A stretch of 64,000 nucleotides of DNA. Source: Actinospica robiniae DSM 44927 (lineage in GTDB: Bacteria > Actinomycetota > Actinomycetes > Streptomycetales > Catenulisporaceae). Shown one piece after another: positions 19,515-28,374 of this stretch; positions within the stretch are counted from its first letter, which is position 1, and each line of letters begins with the position of its first letter. The translations under genes were made by a program, and so were the position numbers. Under the pieces are notes generated by a model, which did no database searches, was not told where the DNA came from, and saw nothing but the letters and a program-made list of their open reading frames with translations. The DNA is taken from NCBI RefSeq assembly GCF_000504285.1, contig NZ_KI632511.1, positions 7,546,154-7,610,153 on the forward strand, in the 5' to 3' direction.

Positions 19515-20269
19515 CCGACGTGATGAAGGGCGTTGATCCGCTGCTCGAGCTCGACGACGTCCGGGTGAGGCTCGGCGGCAGCGCGATCCTGCACGGCGTC
19601 TCGTTCGCCGTGGCCGGCACCGGCGTCACCGCGCTGCTCGGGCGCAACGGCGTCGGTAAGACCACGACCGCCAAGTCGATCCTCGGCCTGTACCCGGCCA
19701 CCGGTTCGATCCGGCTGGACGGGCGCGAACTGCTCGGCCTGCCCACGCACACGGTGGCCCGCCTCGGCATCGGCTACGTGCCGGAGGACCGCGGCGTGTT
19801 CGCCGGGCTGAGTGTGGCCGAGAACCTGCGGCTGGCCGAGCCGCGGGAGCGGGCCAAGGCCGGCTACGAGCGCGTCTACGAGCTCTTCCCCGTGCTCAAG
19901 GCGCGCGCCGCCCAGGCCGCCGGGACGCTCTCCGGCGGCGAGCAGCAGATGCTCGCGATCGGCCGGATCCTGTTGCGCCGCAACCGTCTCCTGGTCGTCG
20001 ACGAGCCGACCAAGGGCCTGTCCCCGAAGGTGGCCGCCGAGGTGGCCCGCGCCTTGAAGGAGGTGGCCGAGACCGTGCCGATCCTGTTGATCGAGCAGAA
20101 CCTGAGCGTGGTGCGCACGATGGCCGGCCGGGCCGTCGTGCTCGACACCGGGCACGTCGCGCACCGCGGCGACACCCGTGAGCTGCTGGCCGACCCGGCC
20201 CGCACGAACGAGCTGCTCGGCGTCTCCACGGCGCGGGCCGACGCGCGTCGAGGGGGTGCGGCGTCATGA
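19511..20269 (+). CDS. livF: Liv-type ABC transporter ATP-binding protein (LivF-like)
   Basis: A 252-residue ABC ATPase with Walker A GRNGVGKTT, signature LSGGEQQMLAIGRIL and Walker B LLVVDEPTKGL. The LGIGYVPEDRGVFAGLSVAENL segment is typical of LivF. It starts with GTG in a 4-base GTGA overlap with livG and ends in an overlap with the first permease. It works as a heterodimer with the LivG-like subunit on the inner face of the membrane. Confidence 0.9.
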   Translation: MTDVMKGVDPLLELDDVRVRLGGSAILHGVSFAVAGTGVTALLGRNGVGKTTTAKSILGLYPATGSIRLDGRELLGLPTHTVARLGIGYVPEDRGVFAGLSVAENLRLAEPRERAKAGYERVYELFPVLKARAAQAAGTLSGGEQQMLAIGRILLRRNRLLVVDEPTKGLSPKVAAEVARALKEVAETVPILLIEQNLSVVRTMAGRAVVLDTGHVAHRGDTRELLADPARTNELLGVSTARADARRGGAAS

Positions 20270-21138
20270 CCACCGTGGTGCTGCTGACCGCGACCGGGTT
20301 CGGCCTGGCCGCGCTCTACTTCCTCGTCGCCTCCGGCCTGACGCTGATCTTCGGCCTGATGGACGTGCTCAACTTCGCCCACGGCGCGTTCGTCGGCCTC
20401 GGCGGATACGTCGGGTGGACCGTGGCCGACCAGCTCTCGGGCACGGTCGGCCTTCTCGCCGCGCTGCTCGCCGGGGTGGCCGCCGGCGCCGGCGCTGCCG
20501 CGCTGACCGAACTCGCGATCATCAGGCCCCTCTATGGGCGCCAGCTCGACCAGGTGCTGGCCACGGTCGGCCTGGGGCTCGCCATTCCGGCGCTGCTGCA
20601 GGCGATCTGGGGCGCCGACGCGCGGCTGTGGACGCTGCCGAGCTGGCTGGGCGGCACCGTCGACCTGTTCGGCGCGCACGTCCCGAGCGTCCGCTTCCTG
20701 CTGATCGGCCTGGCCGTGGCGCTGCTGGTCGGCCTGCGGCTGCTGCTCGCGCGTACCCGCGCGGGTCTGATCGTGCGCGCGGGCGTGGAGGACCGGGAGA
20801 TGGTCACCGCGCTGGGCATCGACGTGCGCCGGGCCAACCTGGCCGTGTTCACCCTCGGCGGCGGCGCGGCCGGACTCGGCGGCGCGCTGTTCGGGCTCTA
20901 TCAGGGCTCGGTCTCTCCGGGGGACGGCACCTCGCTGCTCATCTTCGCGTTCGTCGTCGTCGTGCTCGGCGGCACCGGCTCGATCGCCGGGACCGCGCTC
21001 GCCGCCGTGGCGGTGGGTCTGGTCCAGCAGTACGCCGACTACGCCTCGGCCAGCCTCGGCGACGAGTCGGTCGTGCTGCTGCTCGCCGCGGTGCTTTTGC
21101 TGCGCCGCCGCAGTCGTCTGCAAGGGAGGCCCGCGTGA
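20266..21138 (+). CDS. livH: Liv-type ABC transporter permease (LivH-like)
   Basis: A 290-residue permease with about eight membrane helices. GLTLIFGLMDVLNFAHGAFVGLGGYVGW near the N-terminus and ALGIDVRRANLAVFTLGGGAAGLGGALFG, the cytoplasmic EAA-like loop that docks the ATPase, are characteristic of LivH. It starts in an ATGA overlap with livF. Confidence 0.9.
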   Translation: MTTVVLLTATGFGLAALYFLVASGLTLIFGLMDVLNFAHGAFVGLGGYVGWTVADQLSGTVGLLAALLAGVAAGAGAAALTELAIIRPLYGRQLDQVLATVGLGLAIPALLQAIWGADARLWTLPSWLGGTVDLFGAHVPSVRFLLIGLAVALLVGLRLLLARTRAGLIVRAGVEDREMVTALGIDVRRANLAVFTLGGGAAGLGGALFGLYQGSVSPGDGTSLLIFAFVVVVLGGTGSIAGTALAAVAVGLVQQYADYASASLGDESVVLLLAAVLLLRRRSRLQGRPA

Positions 21139-22193
21139 ATGCCCTGAGTTCGCTTTGGCGAAGTGGCCCGCTCGCCTCTCGCTGGGTGCGCGCGGCGCTG
21201 CTGTTCGCCCTGCTCTACGCCCTGCCGTATTCGACCGTGCAGATCCCCGGTGTGTTCGACGGACCGTTCGACGCGCCCGGGGTGCTGCAGCTGCTGGCCG
21301 TCTGCCTGGTCTTCGCCGGGCTCGCGATCAGCTACGACCTGCTGTTCGGGCACACCGGCGTGATGTCCTTCGGGCACGGCATGTTCGTGACCGGCGGCAT
21401 GTATCTGACCACCATCCTGGTCAACCACGCCGGGTACGGGCTCTGGGTCTCCGCCGCGGCCGGTCTCGCGATCGCGTCGGTGGCGGCGGTGGTGCTCGGC
21501 GGCGTCGCGTTGCGGGTCGAGGGGATCGGGTTCGCCATGGTCACCCTGGCCTTCGGCCAGGCCGTCTCGATCCTGGTGATCTCCGGATCGCCGCAGCTGA
21601 CCGGCGGCGAGCAGGGCGAGACGCTGAACGGCGACGCCGTTCCCGCGGCGCTGAGCGGGGTGCGCAACACGGCGAACCTGTACTGGATCGCCCTGGCGTA
21701 CCTGGCCGTGTGCGCGCTCGTCGTCTGGGGTCTGACCGCCTCCATGCCGGGCCGCGTGATGCGCGCGCTCCGCGAGAACGAGCGGCGGGTGGAGGTGCTG
21801 GGACTGAATCCGTACCTGTTCAAGCTGCTCGCCTTCGTGGTCGCCGGCGTGCTCGCGGCCGGTGGCGGAGTGGTCTACCTGCTGCTGCTCGGCGGCGCGA
21901 CGCCCACGGTGTCCGACTCCAACTTCACGCTCAGCCTTCTGGTCATGGCGGTATTGGGTGGGACGGGGCGCCGATGGGGAGCAATTATCGGAGGAGTGCT
22001 CTACGGCTATGCCAGCCAGTCGCTGACCCGGGTCTCCGGATCGGCCGCGGTGGCGGGGCTGCCCGGGGTGCTGCGCGGACCGCTCGAGCAGCCGCTGTTC
22101 CTGCTCGGCGCCGCGTTCGTGCTGGTGGTGTTCTTCGCGCCGGGCGGGCTGGCCGGACGCTCGCGCGCGGGAGCCCGGACACAGGAGGGTTGA
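21135..22193 (+). CDS. livM: Liv-type ABC transporter permease (LivM-like)
   Basis: A 352-residue permease with about nine or ten membrane helices. SYDLLFGHTGVMSFGHGMFVTGGMYLTTI is the LivM hallmark and RVMRALRENERRVEVLGLNPYLFKLLAFVVAG the ATPase-contact loop. The GTG start overlaps the livH stop (GTGA). GGGAGG precedes it. Confidence 0.9.
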   Translation: MNALSSLWRSGPLASRWVRAALLFALLYALPYSTVQIPGVFDGPFDAPGVLQLLAVCLVFAGLAISYDLLFGHTGVMSFGHGMFVTGGMYLTTILVNHAGYGLWVSAAAGLAIASVAAVVLGGVALRVEGIGFAMVTLAFGQAVSILVISGSPQLTGGEQGETLNGDAVPAALSGVRNTANLYWIALAYLAVCALVVWGLTASMPGRVMRALRENERRVEVLGLNPYLFKLLAFVVAGVLAAGGGVVYLLLLGGATPTVSDSNFTLSLLVMAVLGGTGRRWGAIIGGVLYGYASQSLTRVSGSAAVAGLPGVLRGPLEQPLFLLGAAFVLVVFFAPGGLAGRSRAGARTQEG

Positions 22194-23083
22194 TGACTGG
22201 CTGGCGGGAGTACACCGAATCCCGGGTCGCGGTCCCGGGCGGGGAGCTGGCGGTGCTGCACTGGGCGGCGACGGTCCCGGACGCCCCGGTCCTGCTGCTC
22301 GCGCACGGGATCACCGCGAACGCGCTGGTCTGGTCCAGCGTGGTGGCGGAGCTGGCCGGCCGGGCCGAGGTGATCGCCCCGGACCTGCGCGGGCGCGCGG
22401 GCTCCCGGGGGATCACCGGTCCTTGGGGGATCACCAGGGAGGCGCAGGACCTCGTCGCCGTGCTCGACGCGTTCGGCATCGACCGGGTGCCGGTGCTGGG
22501 CGGGCATTCCCTCGGCGCGTTCGTCGGCGCGACGGCGGCCCTCGGCCACCCGGAGCGGTTCGGCCGCTTCGTCGCGGTGGACGGCGGGCTCGGGTTCCCG
22601 CTGCCGTCCGGGGCCGATCCGGACGCCGTGCTCGAGGCGGTGGTCGGTCCGGCGGTGAAGAAGCTCTCGATGACCTTCGCCGACGCCGCGGCCTACCTCG
22701 ACTTCCACCGCGCCCATCCGTCGTTCGTGGGCAACTGGTCCGAGCCCCTGACGGCCTATCTGGTGCGCGACACGCTGGTGCTGCCGGACGGCCGGGCGGT
22801 CTCCTCGTGCGTCGAGGACGCGATCCGCGCGGACGGGAGGCAGGTGATCGTCGAGCCGGGGCTGCGCACGGCGATCAACGAGCTGACGTGCCCGGTGGAG
22901 TTCGTCTACGCGGCACGGGGGATGCTCAACGAGGAGCAGGCGCTGTATGACGAATCGCGTCTCGTGCTCGGCGGGCTCGATCGGGACAAGGTGCGCGTCG
23001 AGCTGGTGCCGGGCACGAACCACTACACCGTCGTCGGGCCCGGCGCCGGAGCGCGGGCGATCGTAAGAGCCCTGCTCCGCTGA
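22193..23083 (+). CDS. Alpha/beta hydrolase
   Basis: A 296-residue alpha/beta-hydrolase. The nucleophile is Ser 106 in GGHSLGAF, the oxyanion loop is LLLAHGITANALVW, and a late His in PGTNHYTVVGPG would complete the triad. No signal peptide is seen, so it is cytosolic. Its ATG lies one base into the livM stop codon, so it is translated with the importer, suggesting that it acts on the imported compound, for example as an esterase or lactonase. That link is inference. Confidence 0.82.
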   Translation: MTGWREYTESRVAVPGGELAVLHWAATVPDAPVLLLAHGITANALVWSSVVAELAGRAEVIAPDLRGRAGSRGITGPWGITREAQDLVAVLDAFGIDRVPVLGGHSLGAFVGATAALGHPERFGRFVAVDGGLGFPLPSGADPDAVLEAVVGPAVKKLSMTFADAAAYLDFHRAHPSFVGNWSEPLTAYLVRDTLVLPDGRAVSSCVEDAIRADGRQVIVEPGLRTAINELTCPVEFVYAARGMLNEEQALYDESRLVLGGLDRDKVRVELVPGTNHYTVVGPGAGARAIVRALLR

Positions 23084-23097
23084 GCGAATCACCCGGT

Positions 23098-23122
23098 TGC
23101 CTCGGGAGGGGTTCCCGGGGCA
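23098..23122 (+). terminator. Liv-type operon terminator
   Basis: A 10-bp stem with one G-T pair (23098-23107 with 23113-23122) 15 bases after the hydrolase stop. Confidence 0.6.
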
Positions 23123-23138
23123 CCGCGGATCCGGACTC

Positions 23139-23144
23139 TAGCCT
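23139..23144 (+). promoter_or_regulatory. -10 (TAGCCT) of the RCC1-like gene
   Basis: TAGCCT ends 6 bases before the ATG at 23151, as in the other probable leaderless genes here. Confidence 0.45.
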
Positions 23145-23150
23145 GGCGCC

Positions 23151-23906
23151 ATGATTCCTGCACTGCGCAAAGTAGCTGAGTGCTCGCGTCGCGTGTCGCG
23201 CCCGGTCCTGGTCGGCGCGGGCTCGCTGGCCGTGATCGCCGCGGCGGCGGGCCCTGCCGCCGCTGACCCGACGGCGGGCCGGGGCGCGCCCTCCGCGCCC
23301 GCCTCGACGGTCGCGTTCTGGGGCTCCTTCGGCACCGCCGGGTCGGTCAGCAGCCCGCTCACCACGCCTTTCCCGGTCTACCTGCCGGGCGCGGTCAGGC
23401 AGATCGGCACGTCCAACTCGACGGCCTACGCGCTGCTGACGAACGGCAGCGTGTACGCGTGGGGTCTGGGTGCCAACGGGCAGCTGGGCGTGCCGCTGCG
23501 GGTCAAGCTGCCCGGCCGGGTGCGCGAGGCGTTCCTCGGCGGATCGCTGCCGCGCAACGGGCAGACCCTGGTCCTGCTCGACAACGGCAGCCTCTACGCG
23601 TGGGGCGACGGGCGCCACTACCAGCTCGGCACCGGCACCACCGCGTCGCAGCCCTCTCCGGTGCGGGTTCCGCTGCGGCCCGGCCTGCGTTTCACGAAGA
23701 TCGCCACCAGCGGCGCGACCTCCTACGGCATCACCCGCGGCGGTGACCTCTACGCCTGGGGCGACAACGAGTTCGGGCAGGTGGGCAACGGCAGCAAGGT
23801 GAACGCGCCGGCCCCCGTGTTCGTCCTCGGCGGGGTCCGGGACGCCTCCGGGACCAACTTCGATGTCGCCGTCAGCCTGCGCGACGGCGGGTCGTACCGG
23901 CGCTAG
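23151..23906 (+). CDS. Secreted RCC1-repeat beta-propeller-like protein
   Basis: A 251-residue exported protein. A basic start and hydrophobic core end in AAAAGPAAADP, a Sec signal cleaved near residue 39. The rest carries RCC1-type repeats with YAWGLGANGQLGV, YAWGDGRHYQLGTG and YAWGDNEFGQVGNG, each preceded by xxSTAYALLTNGSV-like strands. Only three to four repeats are present, whereas a closed propeller has seven, and the end (SLRDGGSYRR) stops inside a repeat. It may be truncated or may oligomerise. No enzymatic motif is seen. It converges with the PucR-type regulator with a 14-base gap. Confidence 0.75.
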   Translation: MIPALRKVAECSRRVSRPVLVGAGSLAVIAAAAGPAAADPTAGRGAPSAPASTVAFWGSFGTAGSVSSPLTTPFPVYLPGAVRQIGTSNSTAYALLTNGSVYAWGLGANGQLGVPLRVKLPGRVREAFLGGSLPRNGQTLVLLDNGSLYAWGDGRHYQLGTGTTASQPSPVRVPLRPGLRFTKIATSGATSYGITRGGDLYAWGDNEFGQVGNGSKVNAPAPVFVLGGVRDASGTNFDVAVSLRDGGSYRR

Positions 23907-23920
23907 TTCGAAGACACGGC

Positions 23921-25792
23921 TTAGCGCAGCCGGTGCAGCCGCAGCGCGAGCTGCAGTTCGAGGGCGCGGTCTGGTGCCTGCCAGTCCGCGCCCAGCAGTT
24001 TGCCGATCCGTTCCAGCCGCTGGGTGACCGTATTGACGTGCACGTGGAGACGGTCCTTGGCGCGCATCAGGTTGCCGCCGCAGGCGAAGTAGGCCTCGAG
24101 CGTGCGCAGCAGGTCGGTCTGCCTGCGCGCGTCGTACTCCAGCACCGGGCCGAGGGTCTCCTCGACGAAGCCGGGCACCTGACCGCCGCCGAGCAGCAGA
24201 CCGACGAAGCCCAGGTCGGCCGCGCAAGCGCCGTCACCGATACGGCCGAGCGCGAGCAGCGCGCCGAGGCAGCGATCTGCTTCCTCGAACAGCGCGGCCA
24301 CGGCCAGCGGGCCGAACGCCGGACCGGCGGCGCCGGCGGTGACGGGTCGTTGGATCGCCGCGTGCAGGTGGTGTACGACGTCGCGCGCGGTGGCGGTCGG
24401 CTCGGTGCCGGGCAGCAGCAAGACGATGGTGCCGGACCGCTCGCCGGCCAGGCCGTGGCGGGTCGCGGCGAGATGCGCGGCGGCCGAGGCGAGCCTGCGC
24501 CGGTCGGCGTCCTCGGCGCGTGCCACCACGAGTATGTGTGCTGCGTCGAGATCCGCGGAAAGCCGGCGGGCGCGCTCGCGTAGACCGGAGACGTCCGGGT
24601 CGGGGCGGCCGACGGCGTCGAGAAGATCAGTCAGCAGCTCGCCGCGCACCTGATGCTCGGCCTCGCGCACCGAACGCTCCGTCAGCAACCGCAGAGCGGT
24701 GACCATGGCTGCCCGTTCCAGGATGCGTTGGTCGGCCTTGCCCAGGTCGGCCGGCCCGCGGAACGCCAGTGTGCCCAGGTGTTCGCCGCCGGCCTGCACG
24801 GCCGCGATCCACCGCCCGGACGCGAACACGGCGCGGCCAGTGCGCTCGGACTCCGCGGCCGCGGCCTCCACGCCGATTCCGTGCGCGTCGGCCTCCGTGC
24901 CGTGCAGGACCCGGCCCTGATCATCCGTCAGGCAGACCGCGCCGCCGAGCAGTTCGCTGACCGAGGCCGCTAACTCGCCGAGCCCGGCGCCGTGCAGCAG
25001 CAGACCGGTGAGCGCCTCGTGCGCCTCGGCCGCGCGCTCGACCGCCGCGCTGTTCTCCCGGATGACCCGGCTGGCCTCGGCCAGCTCGGCCAGCGCCGCT
25101 TTGGTCTCAGCGAGCTGATTGGCCGACTCGATGGCGATCGCCGCGTGGGTGGCGAGCGAGCCGAGCAGGGCTAGCTCGTTGCGGGTGAACGGCCGCACGG
25201 ACCGGTCGGCGGCGAAGAGCACGCCGATGACCTTGCCGTTGACCAGCAACGGCACGCCCAGGATGGCGACCAGCCCCTCGTCGTGCACGGCGCTGTCGAT
25301 GCTGCGCGTGTGCCGGAAGCGGTCGTCGTTGAAGTAGTCCGCGGTGGCGTAGGGCGACGCGGTCTGCGCGACCAGGCCGCCGAGGCCTTCGCCCATGCCC
25401 AGGCGCACCCGCTGGAACTCGGCCGAGACCGAGCCCGCGGTCACCCGCATGTAGGTGTCGCCCGCACGCTCGTCGTGCAAGGACAGGTACGCCACATCGG
25501 TGCCGAGCAGCTTACGGGCGCGGATCACGATCGCGCGCAGGACCTCGTCCAGGTCGTGCAGCCCGGCCAGGTCGCCGGCCGTCTCGAACAGCGCGGTCAG
25601 CTCGTTCTCCCGGCGGCGCTGCTCGCGCAGGGTCGCGCGCACCCGCAGCGCGAGCGTCCGGCCCTGCTCGGCCTCCGCGACCCGCTCGGGGCCCGCGCCC
25701 TCGGCCCGCGCCCGGCGCACCGGCTCGTCGTACTCGGCGGACGCGGCGTCTCGGGCGAGCAGGCCGAGGTAGACCAGATCCGCGCTGCTCAT
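23921..25792 (-). CDS. GAF-domain PucR/CdaR-type transcriptional regulator
   Basis: About 623 residues. A short helical N-terminus (residues 1-70) precedes a GAF sensor domain (about 75-230, ELTALFETAGDLAGLHDLDEVLRAIV ... HAAIAIESANQLAE). A central PucR-like region follows, and the protein ends in the PucR helix-turn-helix domain LLRTLEAYFACGGNLMRAKDRLHVHVNTVTQRLERIGKLLG. Such regulators often lie beside and control catabolic dehydrogenase genes. Here it is directly downstream of 3-hydroxybutyrate dehydrogenase on the same strand, 95 bases apart. The start is uncertain: an ATG five codons earlier (25807) sits against GGAAGG. Confidence 0.82.
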   Translation of the reverse strand: MSSADLVYLGLLARDAASAEYDEPVRRARAEGAGPERVAEAEQGRTLALRVRATLREQRRRENELTALFETAGDLAGLHDLDEVLRAIVIRARKLLGTDVAYLSLHDERAGDTYMRVTAGSVSAEFQRVRLGMGEGLGGLVAQTASPYATADYFNDDRFRHTRSIDSAVHDEGLVAILGVPLLVNGKVIGVLFAADRSVRPFTRNELALLGSLATHAAIAIESANQLAETKAALAELAEASRVIRENSAAVERAAEAHEALTGLLLHGAGLGELAASVSELLGGAVCLTDDQGRVLHGTEADAHGIGVEAAAAESERTGRAVFASGRWIAAVQAGGEHLGTLAFRGPADLGKADQRILERAAMVTALRLLTERSVREAEHQVRGELLTDLLDAVGRPDPDVSGLRERARRLSADLDAAHILVVARAEDADRRRLASAAAHLAATRHGLAGERSGTIVLLLPGTEPTATARDVVHHLHAAIQRPVTAGAAGPAFGPLAVAALFEEADRCLGALLALGRIGDGACAADLGFVGLLLGGGQVPGFVEETLGPVLEYDARRQTDLLRTLEAYFACGGNLMRAKDRLHVHVNTVTQRLERIGKLLGADWQAPDRALELQLALRLHRLR

Positions 25793-25887
25793 GATGGTTC
25801 GGCGCATCCTTCCGAGAGGGTTTCGCTGAGGGTTTCCCCGCGAGCTTCGTGCGAGCGGGCCGGGTCGGGCGGCTCGGGGTGTGGAGG

Positions 25888-26679
25888 CTACTGCGCCGTC
25901 CAGGCGCCGTCCATGGCGAGCGAGGCGCCGTTGACGAAGGCGGCCGAGGGCGAGCACAGGTAGAGCACGAGATCGGCCACCTGGCCGGGTTCGATCAGCC
26001 GCTTGGTGGCGGAGCGGGCCAGCAGCACCTTCTCCACCACCTCCTGCTCGTCGATCCCGTGCGCGGCGGCCTGGTCCGCGATCTGCTTCTCCACCAGCGG
26101 CGTGCGCACATAGCCGGGGTTGACGCAGTTGGAGGTCACCCCGTGCGGGCCGCCCTCGACCGCGGCGACCTTCGAGAGGCCCTCGAGCGCGTGCTTGGCG
26201 GTGACGTAGCCGGCCTTGTAGGGCGAGGCACGCAGCCCGTGCACCGAGGAGATGTTCACGATCCGGCCCCAGCTCTGGCCGTACATGTGCGGCAGCGCGG
26301 AGCGCATCAGGTGGAACGGCGCCTCGACCATCACCGCGAGCATCCGGTGGAAGACGTCCGGCGGGAACTGCTCGATCGGGCGCACCACCTGGAAGCCCGC
26401 GTTGTTGACCACGATGTCGGCGTCCGCGGCCAGCGCGGCCGCGGCCCCCGGGTCGGTCAGGTCCACGGTGTGCGCCTCGCCGCCCACGGCCTCGGCCACC
26501 TCGCGCGCGCCCTCGGCGTCGAGGTCGAGCACCCGCACCTTCGCCCCGGCCCCGGCCAGCACCTCGGCGCAGGCCCGGCCGATCCCGCTGGCCGCCCCGG
26601 TGACCACGGCGGTGCGGCCGCCGAGGTCCACGCTGCCTCCGCCGGCGGCCCACTCGGCCGCGTCCTCGATCCTCGTCAT
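25888..26679 (-). CDS. 3-Hydroxybutyrate dehydrogenase (SDR)
   Basis: A 263-residue classical short-chain dehydrogenase. The NAD-binding glycine motif is TGAASGIG (residues 27-34), VVNNAG is the NNAG motif, and the catalytic residues are Ser 145, Tyr 158 and Lys 162 (NISSVHG, YVTAK). VHGLRASPYKAGYVTAKHALEGLSKVAAVE and CVNPGYVRTPLVEKQIADQA are characteristic of bacterial 3-hydroxybutyrate dehydrogenase. It would oxidise 3-hydroxybutyrate to acetoacetate, the substrate of ScoAB encoded 9 kb away. Confidence 0.86.
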   Translation of the reverse strand: MTRIEDAAEWAAGGGSVDLGGRTAVVTGAASGIGRACAEVLAGAGAKVRVLDLDAEGAREVAEAVGGEAHTVDLTDPGAAAALAADADIVVNNAGFQVVRPIEQFPPDVFHRMLAVMVEAPFHLMRSALPHMYGQSWGRIVNISSVHGLRASPYKAGYVTAKHALEGLSKVAAVEGGPHGVTSNCVNPGYVRTPLVEKQIADQAAAHGIDEQEVVEKVLLARSATKRLIEPGQVADLVLYLCSPSAAFVNGASLAMDGAWTAQ

Positions 26680-26771
26680 GAACCCGACCGTACGGCCGCC
26701 GCGCGGACGATCGCATGTGAGCGGGCCACACAGCCTCTCCGGGACCCGTGTGGAGTGGCCCCATCCACGGC

Positions 26772-28052
26772 CTAAGCGGCAGCTGGCGCCCGCTCGGCCG
26801 TGCGCACGGCGTGGGCGGCCGGGTGCCGGGCGCGGGCGGCCATGGCCAGACCGGCGGCGGCGGTGACCGTGCCGACGACGGCGGCCGTGGTGATCAGCTC
26901 GTCGGGGGAGTGGTGGGCGAAGGTGGTGATCGCGATCAGCTCGGCCGCGATGCCGCCGAGCACCAGCCAGCCCACCGCCGCGGAGCCGCGCGCCACCGCG
27001 TCCAGCTGCACCAGCTGGACCAGCGCCTGCATCGCGCCGGCCAGCGCGAACAGCCAGGCGGCCGACTCGAGCGAGAACGAGGCTCCCTCGGTGTAGTGGC
27101 TGCCGAAGGCGACCCGCACCAGCGGCCCCGCGATCAGCGCCACGAGGCCGGTGGTGAGCAGCCCGATCGCCACCGACGCCGCCACGCCGATGCGCAGCGC
27201 GGCCCGGCGGGTGTCCGGCACGGCCAGCCGCGGGTAGACCAGGATCGCCACGAACTGCGGGCCGAAATAGCCCGCGCGGGTGAACAGCGCGCCGGCTTGA
27301 TAGCTCCCCAGCGTCGAGCCGCGGTAGTAGTGCGCCGAGAGCAGCCCGTCGAGCAGCGAGAGCATCAGCGCCGCGCCCATGCCCCAACTGGCCTTGCCCA
27401 ACTCACGCAGGTAGCCGTCGCCGCGCACCAGCCGACGCGTGGCGACCAGGTCGCGCAGCGCGTAATGGCACAGGGCGCACACGGCGAACCAGGAAGCCGC
27501 CACCGCGACCATGACCACGGTCGGGTTGTCGGTCACGCCGCCCACGCCGAGCCCGGAGAGGAACTTCACCGCGTTCATCGCGATGAACAGCGTCGTGAAC
27601 ACGACGAACCGGCTCGTGCCCTGGGCCAGGCCGAAGTAGCCGGAGATGACGGTGTAGGGCAGCAGGGAGACGGCAGTCCAGGCGACCTGGGCGGTGGAGA
27701 CCGCGGGCAGCGCGGCCGAGAGCGCGGGGGCGAGCACCAGCAGCACGACCGCCTCGGCCAGCCCGACCAGCACCGACCACCGGATCAGCGGCCCGGCCAG
27801 CGCCGCGACCTGCGGCCCCGGCTCCCCGCCGTCGGCCGCCGTCGCCGTGGCCACCCGCCGCGCGGTCACCGCCTGCAGCGCGGTGGCCGGGATGGAGGCG
27901 ATCAGGAACAGCGCGAGCAGCGCGCCGATCTGGCCGTAGCCGGTGGAGCCGAGCTGGTGCGAGAGGGCGAAGCTGAACCCGTAGGACAGAACGTTGCCCG
28001 CCATCATCCCGACGGCGACGATCGCGCTGTCGGCCAGCAGCCGTCGGGCCAT
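26772..28052 (-). CDS. Polysaccharide/lipid flippase-like membrane protein (MOP superfamily)
   Basis: A 426-residue protein with about twelve membrane helices. The start MARRLLADSAIVAVGMMAGNVLSYGFSFALSHQLGSTGYGQIGALLALFLIASIP is the usual entry of Wzx/PST-type flippases in the MATE-like MOP superfamily. It would move a lipid-linked saccharide across the membrane. AGAGAGGGG precedes the ATG chosen here; the frame is open 42 codons upstream but those codons look non-coding. No glycosyltransferase genes are adjacent, so its substrate is open. Confidence 0.78.
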   Translation of the reverse strand: MARRLLADSAIVAVGMMAGNVLSYGFSFALSHQLGSTGYGQIGALLALFLIASIPATALQAVTARRVATATAADGGEPGPQVAALAGPLIRWSVLVGLAEAVVLLVLAPALSAALPAVSTAQVAWTAVSLLPYTVISGYFGLAQGTSRFVVFTTLFIAMNAVKFLSGLGVGGVTDNPTVVMVAVAASWFAVCALCHYALRDLVATRRLVRGDGYLRELGKASWGMGAALMLSLLDGLLSAHYYRGSTLGSYQAGALFTRAGYFGPQFVAILVYPRLAVPDTRRAALRIGVAASVAIGLLTTGLVALIAGPLVRVAFGSHYTEGASFSLESAAWLFALAGAMQALVQLVQLDAVARGSAAVGWLVLGGIAAELIAITTFAHHSPDELITTAAVVGTVTAAAGLAMAARARHPAAHAVRTAERAPAAA

Positions 28053-28257
28053 GGGTGCGGCCCCTCTCTGGGAGTGGTCGGCGACGCGCCGGGGAGGTGG
28101 TCCCGACTGCTCGAATGCTAAACCGGCACTGGGGACCGCTCCAGTATCCGCCACCGTGCGGACACGCTGCGCGACCATGGTCGCGCGTGCGCGCGCACCG
28201 GAAGGCCTAGCCGGTTGCGCCGATCGAGGGCCGGGCGGCCGGCCACTGGCGGAGGGC

Positions 28258-28317
28258 CTAAGGCGCGTTGGAGAAGTAACGTCGTGGCCCCGGCGATACT
28301 TCTCAAACGCGCCCTAG
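28258..28317. repeat. Inverted repeat (21-bp arms) abutting the IS target
   Basis: The arms 28258-28278 and 28297-28317 match in 19 of 21 positions around an 18-base loop. The right arm ends in the CTAG that borders the insertion sequence. Before the insertion this hairpin lay directly after, and included, the TAG stop of the methyltransferase gene, so it was probably that gene's terminator. A small mobile-element remnant is the alternative. Confidence 0.65.
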
Positions 28318-28335
28318 AAGCGTCATGAAAATCAT

Positions 28336-28374
28336 GCATTCTGGCCCGGCCGCGTAGCGGCCGGGCCAGAATGC
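28336..28374 (+). other. Perfect 18-bp hairpin just upstream of the transposase start
   Basis: The stem 28336-28353 with 28357-28374 has a 3-base loop and ends four bases before the transposase ATG. No Shine-Dalgarno sequence lies between. It could stop transcription entering from outside or limit translation of the transposase. Confidence 0.75.
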
